Below are positions 46,268-53,997 of a DNA stretch of 64,000 nucleotides, piece after piece. A model generated the notes under the pieces. The model ran no database searches. It had not been told where the DNA came from and worked only from the letters and a program-made list of their open reading frames with translations. This stretch comes from Diaphorobacter sp. HDW4B. Lineage in GTDB: Bacteria > Pseudomonadota > Gammaproteobacteria > Burkholderiales > Burkholderiaceae_C. The stretch lies in NCBI RefSeq assembly GCF_011305535.1, contig NZ_CP049905.1:4896001-4960000 (forward strand), written 5' to 3'. The first letter of the stretch is position 1. Each line of letters opens with the position of its first letter. Position numbers and translations under genes: made by a program.

Positions 46268-47780
46268 ATGGATCCCAAGATATTCAAGAGCCGCCTCTTT
46301 AGCGGCGCTTTGGTGTGCGGCGTCTGGTTTTCTGCGCAAAGTGCTGTGCATGCTGCAAACTTGCAGGTGCAGCCAGGGGGGGCGATACAGGCAATTGCCA
46401 AGTTTTGGCCTGCCAGACCATCGGCTACGCGCTTGCGCAAGCGGCCAGCAGCGGCGACACGCTGCAGGTGGCGGCTGGCACCTACACTGAACAGCTCACC
46501 ATCAACAAGAGCGTGGTCGTGCAAGGCGCCGGCAGCGCCAGCACCATCATCCAGGCACCGGCCGTGCTGGCCTCCAATCCCGCTATATCACCCGGTAGCG
46601 GCGGGCAATTGACCGCCATTGTGTTCGTGACTGGCGTCGCTACGAATGCAACCATGAAAGACCTTCAGGTGCGAGGCCCGGGGCCGAGTTCCTCGGGTTC
46701 TATCGGCTGCGGTGTATTCGTCGGTGGCAATGCCAAATTTACGTTGGACAGTACCCGCATCACCGCTATCCGCGATCAGCCGCTTGCAAACAGCCAGAAC
46801 GGTGGTGGCGTGCGCTTTGGCGCGCCGGGCACAGGCCAGGTGGGGAGCGGTCAGGTCCTCAATTCAGTGATCGATGATTTTCAGAAAAACGGCGTGACGG
46901 TGTCAAACACCGGCTCCAATGTCACGGTGCGCGGCAATACCATCACAGGTACCATGCCGCCGCCCACCATTGCTCAGAACGGAGTCCAGATCAGCAGTGG
47001 CGCAGTGGCGCTGGTGGAGGACAACACAGTTTCCAATCTGCAATGCAGCACGTCGAACCCTGCCTGCGGCCTCGATGCTGCATGGTCCATAGGCGTGTTG
47101 CTGTCCAGCGCAGGCAACGGCACACAGATCATCAACAACCGCATTAGCCGCGCAGACGGTAACCTCTATGCTGTAGGAAGCGGTGGTCAGTCCTATTTGG
47201 TCAGTGACAATCAATTCAGCGATGCGGTCTACGTCAATGTGACGGCTGGCGGTATTGCGCTCAACATGGCGAACAATAGGCTCAGCGGTGCACCAGTGGG
47301 GCTGTTTGCGGCGGGATCGAGCACGCCGACCACGGTGACGCTCAGTGGCGGCAACCTCATCACCGGTGCAAGCAAGCAAGGCATCCGCACCGTGACTTCA
47401 AACGGAGCCCAACCGGTAAGCGTAAGCGGCAGCCGCAATCAGTTCTATGGCAACGAAACAGGTGCTGACAACCCGGCGCAAGCGCCCGCCATCACCTTGG
47501 ATCTGCCTTGCAACTGGTGGGGGTCCTACACCGGCCCCATCAATTCCGATAATCCCCTGGGGCTAGGCAATTCCGTGTCTAGCGGCATCACCTACCTCAA
47601 TTGGGCCATCGACAATACATCCTTCAATTGCATAGGTAATCCACTACGTAACGAGCAACTAACACACCCGCCTGTCCCCGTGCCTTTCAATGCTCCATGG
47701 GCTTTGTTCGGCTCTGCACTGGCGCTCGCCGGCATAGGGGGGGTGTACTGTGCCGCAGGCGGCACAGAAACTCATGCTAA
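46268..47780 (+). pseudogene. Exported right-handed beta-helix protein with two frame-breaking G7 tracts
   Basis: A secreted parallel beta-helix (NosD/pectate-lyase-like) protein in three frames. Frame A starts at ATG 46268 (after AGGAAAT) and gives a signal peptide (ALVCGVWFSAQSAVHAANLQ). At a G7 run (46376-46382) it shifts; the next frame carries the whole beta-helix (DTLQVAAGTYTEQLTINKSVVVQGAG, repeated GNTITG / DNTVSN / NNRISR turns) to FNAPWALFGSALALAGIGG. A second G7 (47737-47743) again breaks the frame: one more G would end the protein in VLCRRRRHRNSC and a stop, a PEP/IPTL-CTERM-like sorting tail. As written it is not translatable as one protein. Phase variation, decay or a base-calling error are the options. 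Confidence 0.8.
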
Positions 47781-47936
47781 GAATCTGTTCAAACGCGCCC
47801 CTCGTGGGCCGCTCGCTCAGGATATTTTTGACTCTCCTGTTCAAATGACTTTGATCAGATTCTTTGGTGCTAACGTCTTGCGAGTCGCCAGCGCTGTGGG
47901 TGTGCTTCTGGGCACCGTTGGCATTTTCAAAAGCCA

Positions 47937-48482
47937 TCAGGGCGCGAGATTGTCATCGAGTTGAGTCATAGCTTGCTGGAGTGCGTCCGAAGCAGTGAGG
48001 GCGCCTAAGGTCAAGAGCTCGCTGTGATGCAATCGCGATGCCGATGTGATTGTGTCTGCGTGCGCGTTGAGGATTGGATGGATCAAGCGCAATACGATCT
48101 TTGCGAGAGCGCGGGCATCTGGTTGCGCTCGTGCTTCTGGGTTGCCGTAGGTCCAGCGCGCGGCCGCCAGTAGCTTCTGGGCGACGTTGACGATCCGCTC
48201 GTCGTGTGGGGTGGCCAGACGAATATCGCGCGGGTTCTCGTCCAGCCGAACGCTGCCTTCCTCTGGGTATTCTTCCAGCCAGCAGAACAGGCCTGCGGGC
48301 TCCACGCCCTGCGATGTGATGCGTCTCGGGCCTGACTGAATGCAGACCGTGGTTTCCATCTGCTGGGGCGTGCCCTCTGGAGCGATCAGGCTGAGTGCGT
48401 CGCGGAGCTGGTAGCCGTTGATGATGATCGACTGAGGAAGCGTGGTCGAACTCGCAGAGATAAAAGCGGAAGCTGGATGCAT
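47937..48482 (-). CDS. Prophage hypothetical protein
   Basis: A 181-residue soluble protein without transmembrane segments. The N-terminal half has SIIINGYQLRDALSLIAPEG and GLFCWLEEYPEEGSVRLDEN; the C-terminal half is helical (DARALAKIVLRLIHPILNAHADTI). I do not recognise a domain. It is the last leftward gene before the beta-helix protein and its start lies ~30 bp after a terminator-like hairpin (48514-48537). An in-frame GTG four codons upstream is an alternative start. Confidence 0.6.
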   Translation of the reverse strand: MHPASAFISASSTTLPQSIIINGYQLRDALSLIAPEGTPQQMETTVCIQSGPRRITSQGVEPAGLFCWLEEYPEEGSVRLDENPRDIRLATPHDERIVNVAQKLLAAARWTYGNPEARAQPDARALAKIVLRLIHPILNAHADTITSASRLHHSELLTLGALTASDALQQAMTQLDDNLAP

Positions 48483-48513
48483 TGCTCTACCCACTTATTG
48501 TTGAGGACAATGA

Positions 48514-48537
48514 AAAAGCCGCGACGAGCGCGGCTTT
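48514..48537 (-). terminator. Hairpin with T-run between prophage genes
   Basis: Stem AAAGCCGC (48515-48522) / GCGGCTTT (48530-48537). On the minus strand TTTTT follows. It lies just upstream of the 48482 gene and 20 bp after the 48558 gene. Confidence 0.7.
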
Positions 48538-48557
48538 GATGAGGGGATGTGGCGACT

Positions 48558-48929
48558 TCAGTGATCAAGGCGATGGACCCTTGTGCCAAGTCCGCGCCAT
48601 GGATGGTCGGCCGGCGGGCCCGAGTTCAGCGCGGCGAGCGTGCGGTCTTCGGAAGTGGTCGTTGTTGCCGTGCCAGCGGCGGTCGCTGGCAGTTCGGGGT
48701 GAGGCCGTTCCACGCTCCCATCTTGACTCTCAATGAAGGGGAGGGTGATTGCCCCCTGAATCACTCGCGCATATTCCACTTCAACCTTCGAGATTTCGAC
48801 AAGAATTCGGGATGTGTCGCAAACCAGTCGGGCGCGATCAATGTCGACCGGCTTGTCGATATCAACCAGTTGATCCAGTTGCTTGAAAAGAGTATCGCGA
48901 AGATGCTCGATATTTTTCGATTTCGCCAT
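48558..48929 (-). CDS. Prophage hypothetical protein with helical N-terminal domain
   Basis: A 123-residue protein. Its start has AAGGATAACGCC before the ATG. Residues 1-60 (NIEHLRDTLFKQLDQLVD, ARLVCDTSRILVEISKVEVEYARVI) form an all-helical unit resembling small phage proteins found near HNH/SANT genes; the rest is Pro/Thr-rich. The neighbouring 48-residue protein (48934) has a similar ALxxxIxLERARVIADSANLLAE pattern, so the two may be related. Function unknown. Confidence 0.65.
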   Translation of the reverse strand: MAKSKNIEHLRDTLFKQLDQLVDIDKPVDIDRARLVCDTSRILVEISKVEVEYARVIQGAITLPFIESQDGSVERPHPELPATAAGTATTTTSEDRTLAALNSGPPADHPWRGLGTRVHRLDH

Positions 48930-48933
48930 GGCG

Positions 48934-49080
48934 TTATCCTTGTTTTGATTGAAGCTCTTGCTTGGCAAGTTCTGCGAGTAAATTTGCAGAGTCTGCAATG
49001 ACTCTAGCGCGCTCGAGAGGTATAGACCGGGATCTGTTTTTGAGTGCTTGTAACGCTTTTCGTAGCGAGGCAACTGTCAT
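48934..49080 (-). CDS. Small helical prophage protein
   Basis: A 48-residue protein (starts MTVASLRKALQALKNRSRS) with one helical segment IPLERARVIADSANLLAELAKQE. Its ATG overlaps the stop of the upstream SANT/HNH gene (ATGA), and the next gene starts 4 bp after its stop, so the three are translationally coupled. It shares the RARxxxDxxxxLxE pattern with the 48558 product. Confidence 0.6.
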   Translation of the reverse strand: MTVASLRKALQALKNRSRSIPLERARVIADSANLLAELAKQELQSKQG

Positions 49081-50828
49081 TTCGAAGCCGTTTGCCTCTC
49101 CAGCTGATTCATCTGTTTTGATATCTGAGACTTGAGGCCGATGATCATTCTCATCTCGGGCGACATGCGCGCGTTGGCAGACAACAGAGCATGATCTTCG
49201 ATTCGAACGAGTGCCAAATTGCTTGGAACTCTGGGCATCTTGGAGTCCATACGAATTAAAGTCATTCCCTCGGGGAGCGGACCGTTCAGAGCCTCCCACT
49301 CGATCACGTCTACCCGTTTGTAGTTTCGATGTCCTTGATTGCGTGCGGTTGATATCTTTCGTACCAGGAGTCCGCTGCTGTTGACTCTCTCCTCGCCTAT
49401 ATTCAATTGGCGATATGTTTTTTCCACAATGTATAGATCTATCGCTCGTTGGTGAACAGCTCTTTGCGATCGATTCAATGCTATCGACAGGTCGATCAAA
49501 GTCGTGTTCTCTGAAATTAAATCGCGCAGTTTTTGATCTTGAATTTCCGTCCACGGTACTCCCTTTCGGCGGTCGCGGTATTTTTTTAGACCAAGTCGTT
49601 TCACGCGGTCTTTAATAACTGCTAGGGTGACACCAAAAATTTCAGCAATTTTTTTGGCTTCGGTTGTTTGGTAAAGATCGGAAAGAAGTGCAGCCATTTC
49701 GGGCGACCAACGTCTATACGGTTCTCGGCCCCGCCCGATGCGTAACTCTCTTGCCTTTTGCACTACGGCTGGCTTACTTCTGCCTATACGAGCGGCCAAT
49801 TCGTCATTGGGGGTGATGCCGTACTCAGATCTAAGCATCAGCAGTTGCTCACCAGTCCAGGGATAGATGTCAGGTCCCGGATGATTGCGCACGTTCTTTT
49901 CAAACAATTTTGGATGTGACGCCTGCCATCGCTTGAGGGCCTGAACGGGCGTTTCATGCCGCAGAGCTTTCTGTGGAATCTGCTGGTTGTACAGCCACAC
50001 AAAGCGATGAAGCGTCTTCTCTAGATCCTCTGCACTGTTGAAGTGATGCGTGCGCAGCACTTGGCTGAGCCTTCCGTTGAAGCGCTCCACCATTCCGTTG
50101 GTACGTGGCGTTCTGGGCCGTGTGAGTCGGTGCTCTATACCGAGTTCCTTGCACAGTAAATCAAACTCGTGATCACCGCTTGGTTGCTTCTCGTGCTTGC
50201 CAAACAGACGATCCGAGAACTCTTTGCCGTTATCTGTGAGGATCGTGCGAATCTTGAAGCAAGCAGCTTTCTTCAGGGTCGCCAAAAACGCGTGCGCAGC
50301 CGCTGCCGTCTTGTATTGCTTGATCTGGATGAACACCCAACGCGTAGCTCGGTCAATGGCAACAAAGACATATCGGCGCTTGTTCTCATCCTGCATCTGG
50401 GGCAGGTACTTCACATCAATGTGCACATAGCCCGGCTCATAGGCTTTGAACGGTTTGCTTTCGTGCTCGGCTCGAACGGCCGTGGGTAAGCGCGAATGTC
50501 CTCGGCGACGCAGCAATCGATCCAGCGCCGAGCGGCTCATCGCAGGTTCAATGAATTCGTGAACGACTGCCAGCAAATCATCCAGAGGCAGCAGCAGTTG
50601 AGATCGCAGATAGATCACCAGCTCTTCCTGCGCTGCGTTGAGCGTTGTCTGCAGGTGATGAGCGGTATGGCTTTCATCCTGCACGCTTGTGCGATGGCGC
50701 CACTTGCGCACCGTACCAAGTCCAATGCCATATTGCTGCGCAAGCTCGTGGTCGGACGCACTCGATTGCTGCAGCGCCAGGCGAATCGCTGGCGTGGTGG
50801 TTGCGTTCTTGTGCAATGAGATCAGCAT
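49077..50828 (-). CDS. In-frame fusion of IS481 transposase with a prophage SANT/HNH-like protein
   Basis: From ATG 50828 (after AGGAGAGACGCC) the frame runs through a complete IS481-type transposase of ~320 residues: HTH, then DDE motifs YVHIDVKYLPQ, ILTDNGKEF and NGMVERFNGR. It has no stop of its own and crosses the IS end (49868) into ~263 residues of phage protein. That part has three SANT/Myb-like repeats (YPWTGEQLLMLRSEYG, RRWSPEMAALLSDLY, VPWTEIQDQKLRDLI). It ends in an HNH-like domain (EWEALNGPLPEGMTLIRMDSK, NLALVRIEDHALLSANARM) that lacks the usual catalytic histidines. The phage part may still be made from the transposase promoter. Confidence 0.8.
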   Translation of the reverse strand: MLISLHKNATTTPAIRLALQQSSASDHELAQQYGIGLGTVRKWRHRTSVQDESHTAHHLQTTLNAAQEELVIYLRSQLLLPLDDLLAVVHEFIEPAMSRSALDRLLRRRGHSRLPTAVRAEHESKPFKAYEPGYVHIDVKYLPQMQDENKRRYVFVAIDRATRWVFIQIKQYKTAAAAHAFLATLKKAACFKIRTILTDNGKEFSDRLFGKHEKQPSGDHEFDLLCKELGIEHRLTRPRTPRTNGMVERFNGRLSQVLRTHHFNSAEDLEKTLHRFVWLYNQQIPQKALRHETPVQALKRWQASHPKLFEKNVRNHPGPDIYPWTGEQLLMLRSEYGITPNDELAARIGRSKPAVVQKARELRIGRGREPYRRWSPEMAALLSDLYQTTEAKKIAEIFGVTLAVIKDRVKRLGLKKYRDRRKGVPWTEIQDQKLRDLISENTTLIDLSIALNRSQRAVHQRAIDLYIVEKTYRQLNIGEERVNSSGLLVRKISTARNQGHRNYKRVDVIEWEALNGPLPEGMTLIRMDSKMPRVPSNLALVRIEDHALLSANARMSPEMRMIIGLKSQISKQMNQLERQTASK

Positions 50829-50938
50829 GGCGTCTCTCCTGTCTCGATGCGCCATGTTGCCACAACCGCTTTGAGTACCTCTCGGCTGAACAGTAGCGGA
50901 CGCTTGGTTTTTACGATCCAATCATCCGGGACCTGACA
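49868..50938 (-). mobile_element. IS481-family insertion sequence (1071 bp)
   Basis: Perfect terminal repeats of at least 20 bp: TGTCAGGTCCCGGATGATTG at 49868 and its reverse complement ending at 50938. A 6-bp target duplication GATAGA flanks both ends. It carries one transposase gene that reads out through the left end. Confidence 0.93.
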
Positions 50939-50954
50939 GATAGATGGGTGTCAT

Positions 50955-51292
50955 AACAACAATTGAAATCGTTTTGGTGAAGTCGGCGAGTTGCTACTTT
51001 CCAAACAGGTCGTGGTACAAAGACTTGAAGGCGTTGATGACCTTGGCGACAGTTTGAAAATGAAGATGGCGTGCCGGAGGTGATCCCGGCGTGCCCTGCA
51101 GGAGCCATTGCCGCGCTCACCCCGTTGTGACCGCTGCGCTGTCGGTTCGTGGCTATTCGCGCAGCTCTTGCGGGTCCTGTTCGTATCGGATGCAGCGTTA
51201 GGGAGGGCTAAGCTTCTCGCCTAGCAACTCCGAATGCGCTCTCTATAAATGAAAAATCCGTATGCGGCGGGCTGATTGCTGGGATGGCGTGG
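50955..51292. other. Gap between the SANT/HNH gene and the native end of rdgC
   Basis: No gene is supported. One minus-strand frame ends in VINAFKSLYHDLFGK and a TAG at 50994-50996, which looks like a protein C-terminus, but no upstream start or body is recognisable, so it may be a remnant. A 15-mer GAAAATGAAGATGGC at 51056 recurs at 56935. Confidence 0.4.
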
Positions 51293-51333
51293 TCAGAATG
51301 ACGATTCGATAGACCCAGCGTCATCTTGTACAG

Positions 51334-52605
51334 GGGAACCTCTCAAAACCTCCCGACGTCGCTGACTCACGTCATCTGATGCAGTAAATTCGCAGCATGA
51401 TCACCCCCCGCAGTGCCCTGAAGTTCGACCTGTTCGCCGAAGCCTCCCGCAAGCGCAAGATCGATGAAGTGGGCGATCCGCTGCAAGTCATTGCGCAGCA
51501 CATCGACTTCACCGCGCTGGCCCGTCTGGTCGATGGAATCATCGAGCGCAGTGATGGGCGCAAGGGTGGTCGTCCGGCCTATCCCACTGAGGTCATGGTA
51601 CGGGTGATGGTCCTGAAGAGGCTCTACAACCTCTCGGACGAGCAGATGGAATATCAACTGCTTGACCGCATGAGCTACCAGCGATTTTGTTTGCTGCAAG
51701 ACTCGATGAACGTTCCGGACCGCAACACCATCTGGCGCTTTGGCGAGCGCCTGGGCGTGGATGGAGCCACGGCTTTGCTGCATGGCGTGGACGAGCAATT
51801 GCATCGTCATGGCTACATCGCGCGCGGTGGTCAGGCCATCGATGCGACCTTGGTGCCAGCACCGCGCCAACGCATGAACAAGGGCGAACGCGAGCAACTC
51901 TCCAACGGCCAAAGACCTGAATGGGGTGATGCCAAAGATCGGCAAAAAGACATCGATGCCACCCACACCAAGAAGCACGGCAAGCGCTACTTTGGCTACA
52001 AGCTGAGTGTGAGCGTCGATCACAAACACGGCTTCATCCGGGGCGTGGCCACGGGGACAGCGAGCGAGCACGACGGCCATCACTTCGATGAAGTGCTGGA
52101 TATGAAGAACACCGGCAAAGAGGTCAATGCCGACAAGGCCTACCCGAGCGCTCAACGCATCAAGATGCTCAAGGTGTTGGGCTTCAAAGATGGCATCCAG
52201 CGCAAAGCCAAAGCGAAGCAGCCGCTCAGCGAATGCCAGGAGCGACGCAATCAACGCATTGCCAAGCGACGTGCGCGTGTCGAGCACGTGTTTGCAGGCA
52301 TCCGTCACATGGGCGGCAAGTTCGTGCGCACGATTGGACAGACCAGAGCCACCACGGTCATGACGATGATGGTTGCGTGCTACAACTTGAAGCGCCTGGC
52401 GTCGTTCCTTGAAAACAAGGTCGATCCGTTCTTCAAAACAGCGAGCTCAAAGAGACCGGTGCGCCTGCAAACGGCGAAGGCCTGAGAGTCGGGGGCGCAA
52501 TGGGCCCGAAATGACCCAAATCTGCGTTGAACAAACCAGTCAATGAGCAATCTGCTCGCCATGCGGAGTGGGCGACTGGGGAATCGCCGGTTGTGAGAGG
52601 TTCCC
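51334..52605 (+). mobile_element. IS5-family insertion sequence, copy 2 (1272 bp), with ACAG duplication
   Basis: It has the same length and the same ends (GGGAACCTCTCA) as copy 1 at 26512, in the opposite orientation. The flanks carry ACAG on both sides, a clean 4-bp target duplication. It sits in the 3' end of rdgC. Confidence 0.93.
51397..52485 (+). CDS. IS5-family transposase (copy 2)
   Basis: Its product is the same 362-residue sequence as copy 1, with the DDE residues in GQAIDATLVP, EVNADKAYPSA and RVEHVFAGIRHMGG. Reading frame intact. It reads toward the body of rdgC from the opposite direction. Confidence 0.94.
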   Translation: MITPRSALKFDLFAEASRKRKIDEVGDPLQVIAQHIDFTALARLVDGIIERSDGRKGGRPAYPTEVMVRVMVLKRLYNLSDEQMEYQLLDRMSYQRFCLLQDSMNVPDRNTIWRFGERLGVDGATALLHGVDEQLHRHGYIARGGQAIDATLVPAPRQRMNKGEREQLSNGQRPEWGDAKDRQKDIDATHTKKHGKRYFGYKLSVSVDHKHGFIRGVATGTASEHDGHHFDEVLDMKNTGKEVNADKAYPSAQRIKMLKVLGFKDGIQRKAKAKQPLSECQERRNQRIAKRRARVEHVFAGIRHMGGKFVRTIGQTRATTVMTMMVACYNLKRLASFLENKVDPFFKTASSKRPVRLQTAKA

Positions 52606-53519
52606 ACAGGGCTGCCTGTGACGATTGTTGTCCGATGCGCAGCTGTTGACGCTCCGCTGAGTTCAGTACGTCCTTCACCGCCCAGCGCTTCGATCAGGTC
52701 CGGAAGCAACTTGGTGAGCTCGCCAGTGACAATCGCCACATCGGCATCGAAGCCCGAGTCGTCCTGCTTCTGGCCTTCAAACACGGTGTCGAGAAATGAC
52801 ACCTTCTTGATCTGCAGGCCTTCGGTCAGCACGAACGAAACCCGGTCGTCCCACGTCATGGCTAGCTTGGTGGGCAACTTGCCCTGATCGATGTGCTCGC
52901 CGACTTCGTCAATGTCCAGCGGGTGCCGGCCGTATTTCACGACGGCCTTGGCTTCGTCGGCGCTTTTGAGCTCGCATTCGCGGTCGATGCTGAAGCCTGT
53001 CGGTGGTTCCTGCTCCTTGAGCCAATGCGCCATGCAGGCCTGCGGCGATTCGGCGGTGTCCAGCAGCGCGACGGCAAAGCCCGGCAGCGCGTCGACCAGC
53101 ACCAGCAAATGCGCTTCGGGATCGATCCACACCCAGGTCGATCCCTGCTTGGTGAAGGCCATCGGCAGCAGGTCGAGCTTGGCTTCTTCTTTCAGCTCCT
53201 TGCTTTCCTTCTTGCCGGGCTTGCGACCGGTTTCCTGCTCGATGCGCGCAGCCTTTTCCTTGACCTTGCGTGCCAGCACCGAGCCGGGGATCACCTTGGA
53301 CTCGGTCATCAGGCGCGCGATCCATTGGCCACCCACGGATTCGACCAGTGAGCCATGCTCCTCGCCGCGTGGCGGCACCCAGCCGACGGACTTTTCTTGG
53401 GTTGGGCCGCATTCCTCGAAAGGGGACTTGGCCAGCGTCGCCTCGGCGGTCGCGAGTTCCATAGACCACGACGTGGCGATGCGGTAGATGATCAGATTTT
53501 TCAGCATGGGGTGGTGAAT

Positions 53520-53762
53520 TCAGGGTTGGACTTTCCACGCCAGCACGTCATCAAGAGCCTTGATGCGGCGGCGAAGGGTGGAGCAGGTCGGCCACTCGCG
53601 CACGGTGCATTTCTGGGCGAGCTTGTAGGCCTTGAGCCAGAGTGATGTCTGGCGCACGCCGAATGCGCCTTGTTCTGCGATGCTCTGACGCATGCGCAAC
53701 TGGAGTTGTTCTTTCAACTGCAGGCGCTTGTCAGCGTCGGGGGGGGGGAGGATGGGTTGCAT
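53520..53762 (-). CDS. Small prophage protein whose 5' end contains a C10 tract
   Basis: An 80-residue protein (MQPILPPPDADKRLQLKEQL at the start), mostly helical, ending just before rdgC. Codons 5-8 are spelled by a run of ten C (53739-53748 as G on the + strand). Any change of the run length would shift the frame after codon 8. The ATG at 53762 has GAGGAG 7 bases upstream; another ATG at 53766 opens a second frame through the same tract that stops after 11 codons. Function unknown; the homopolymer marks it as a possible phase-variable gene. Confidence 0.6.
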   Translation of the reverse strand: MQPILPPPDADKRLQLKEQLQLRMRQSIAEQGAFGVRQTSLWLKAYKLAQKCTVREWPTCSTLRRRIKALDDVLAWKVQP

Positions 53763-53787
53763 TCATGAACTCCTCGAAGTTGATGAT

Positions 53788-53952
53788 TCAGTGCTGGGCT
53801 GCGGCTTCCGCCACCTGGCGACACATGTACATGCAGTCGTCAGCCTCGCGGCTGATGTCGGCCGGCAGCTGGTGCCCGGCGCGGCTCAGGAGCTTCTGGA
53901 GCATCGCAGCGGCGCGTTCAAGCTGCTGCGCTGGTGTTGGTGTCTTGGGCAT
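53788..53952 (-). CDS. Small prophage protein (54 residues)
   Basis: A short helical protein (MPKTPTPAQQLERAAAMLQK, then LLSRAGHQLPADISREADDC and MYMCRQVAEAAAQH) with a strong ribosome-binding site GGAGGCAGCC before the ATG. It sits between recT and the C10-tract gene in the leftward early operon, directly after a hairpin terminator. Function unknown. Confidence 0.65.
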   Translation of the reverse strand: MPKTPTPAQQLERAAAMLQKLLSRAGHQLPADISREADDCMYMCRQVAEAAAQH

Positions 53953-53971
53953 GGCTGCCTCCAACGAGAAA

Positions 53972-53990
53972 GACCCGCGTGGTGCGGGCC
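53972..53990 (-). terminator. Hairpin with T-rich tail between recT and the 53952 gene
   Basis: Stem CCCGC (53974-53978) / GCGGG (53984-53988) with a G-U extension. On the minus strand CTTTCTC follows. The Shine-Dalgarno of the next gene begins about 10 bases later. Confidence 0.5.
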
Positions 53991-53997
53991 TTGTGGG

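Larger units (their letters stand above)
49077..50954 (-). pseudogene. Original SANT-repeat/HNH-like gene, interrupted after codon 5 by IS481
   Basis: Removing 49868-50938 and one GATAGA duplication restores a frame starting ATG (50952-50954) and reading MTPIYPWTGEQ into the body at 49867-49077, about 268 residues. The native start therefore lies just upstream of the IS, and only its first five codons are separated. The gene is coupled downstream to the 48934 gene by ATGA. Such SANT/HNH-like proteins are common near phage recombination genes; their role is not settled. Confidence 0.75.
51293..53507 (-). pseudogene. rdgC: Recombination-associated protein RdgC with 3' end displaced by IS5
   Basis: RdgC is a DNA-binding ring protein that modulates RecA. 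From ATG 53507 about 300 residues match the family (LKNLIIYRI, FEECGPTQEKSVGWVPPRG, PGSVLARKVKEKAARIE, VLVDALPGFAVALLD). The IS5 copy at 51334-52605 interrupts the last codons. Removing it with one ACAG copy restores the ending SPVQDDAGSIESSF and a stop at 51293. As it stands, translation runs ~72 residues into the IS (stop at 52380), replacing 12 native residues. Because the core is whole, the fusion may still fold. It is the third recombination gene in this operon. Confidence 0.85.

Noticed and set aside
50911-51120. 69-codon minus-strand frame reading into the IS481 right end
   Set aside because: No domain or ribosome-binding site; it ends inside the IS repeat and is likely random.
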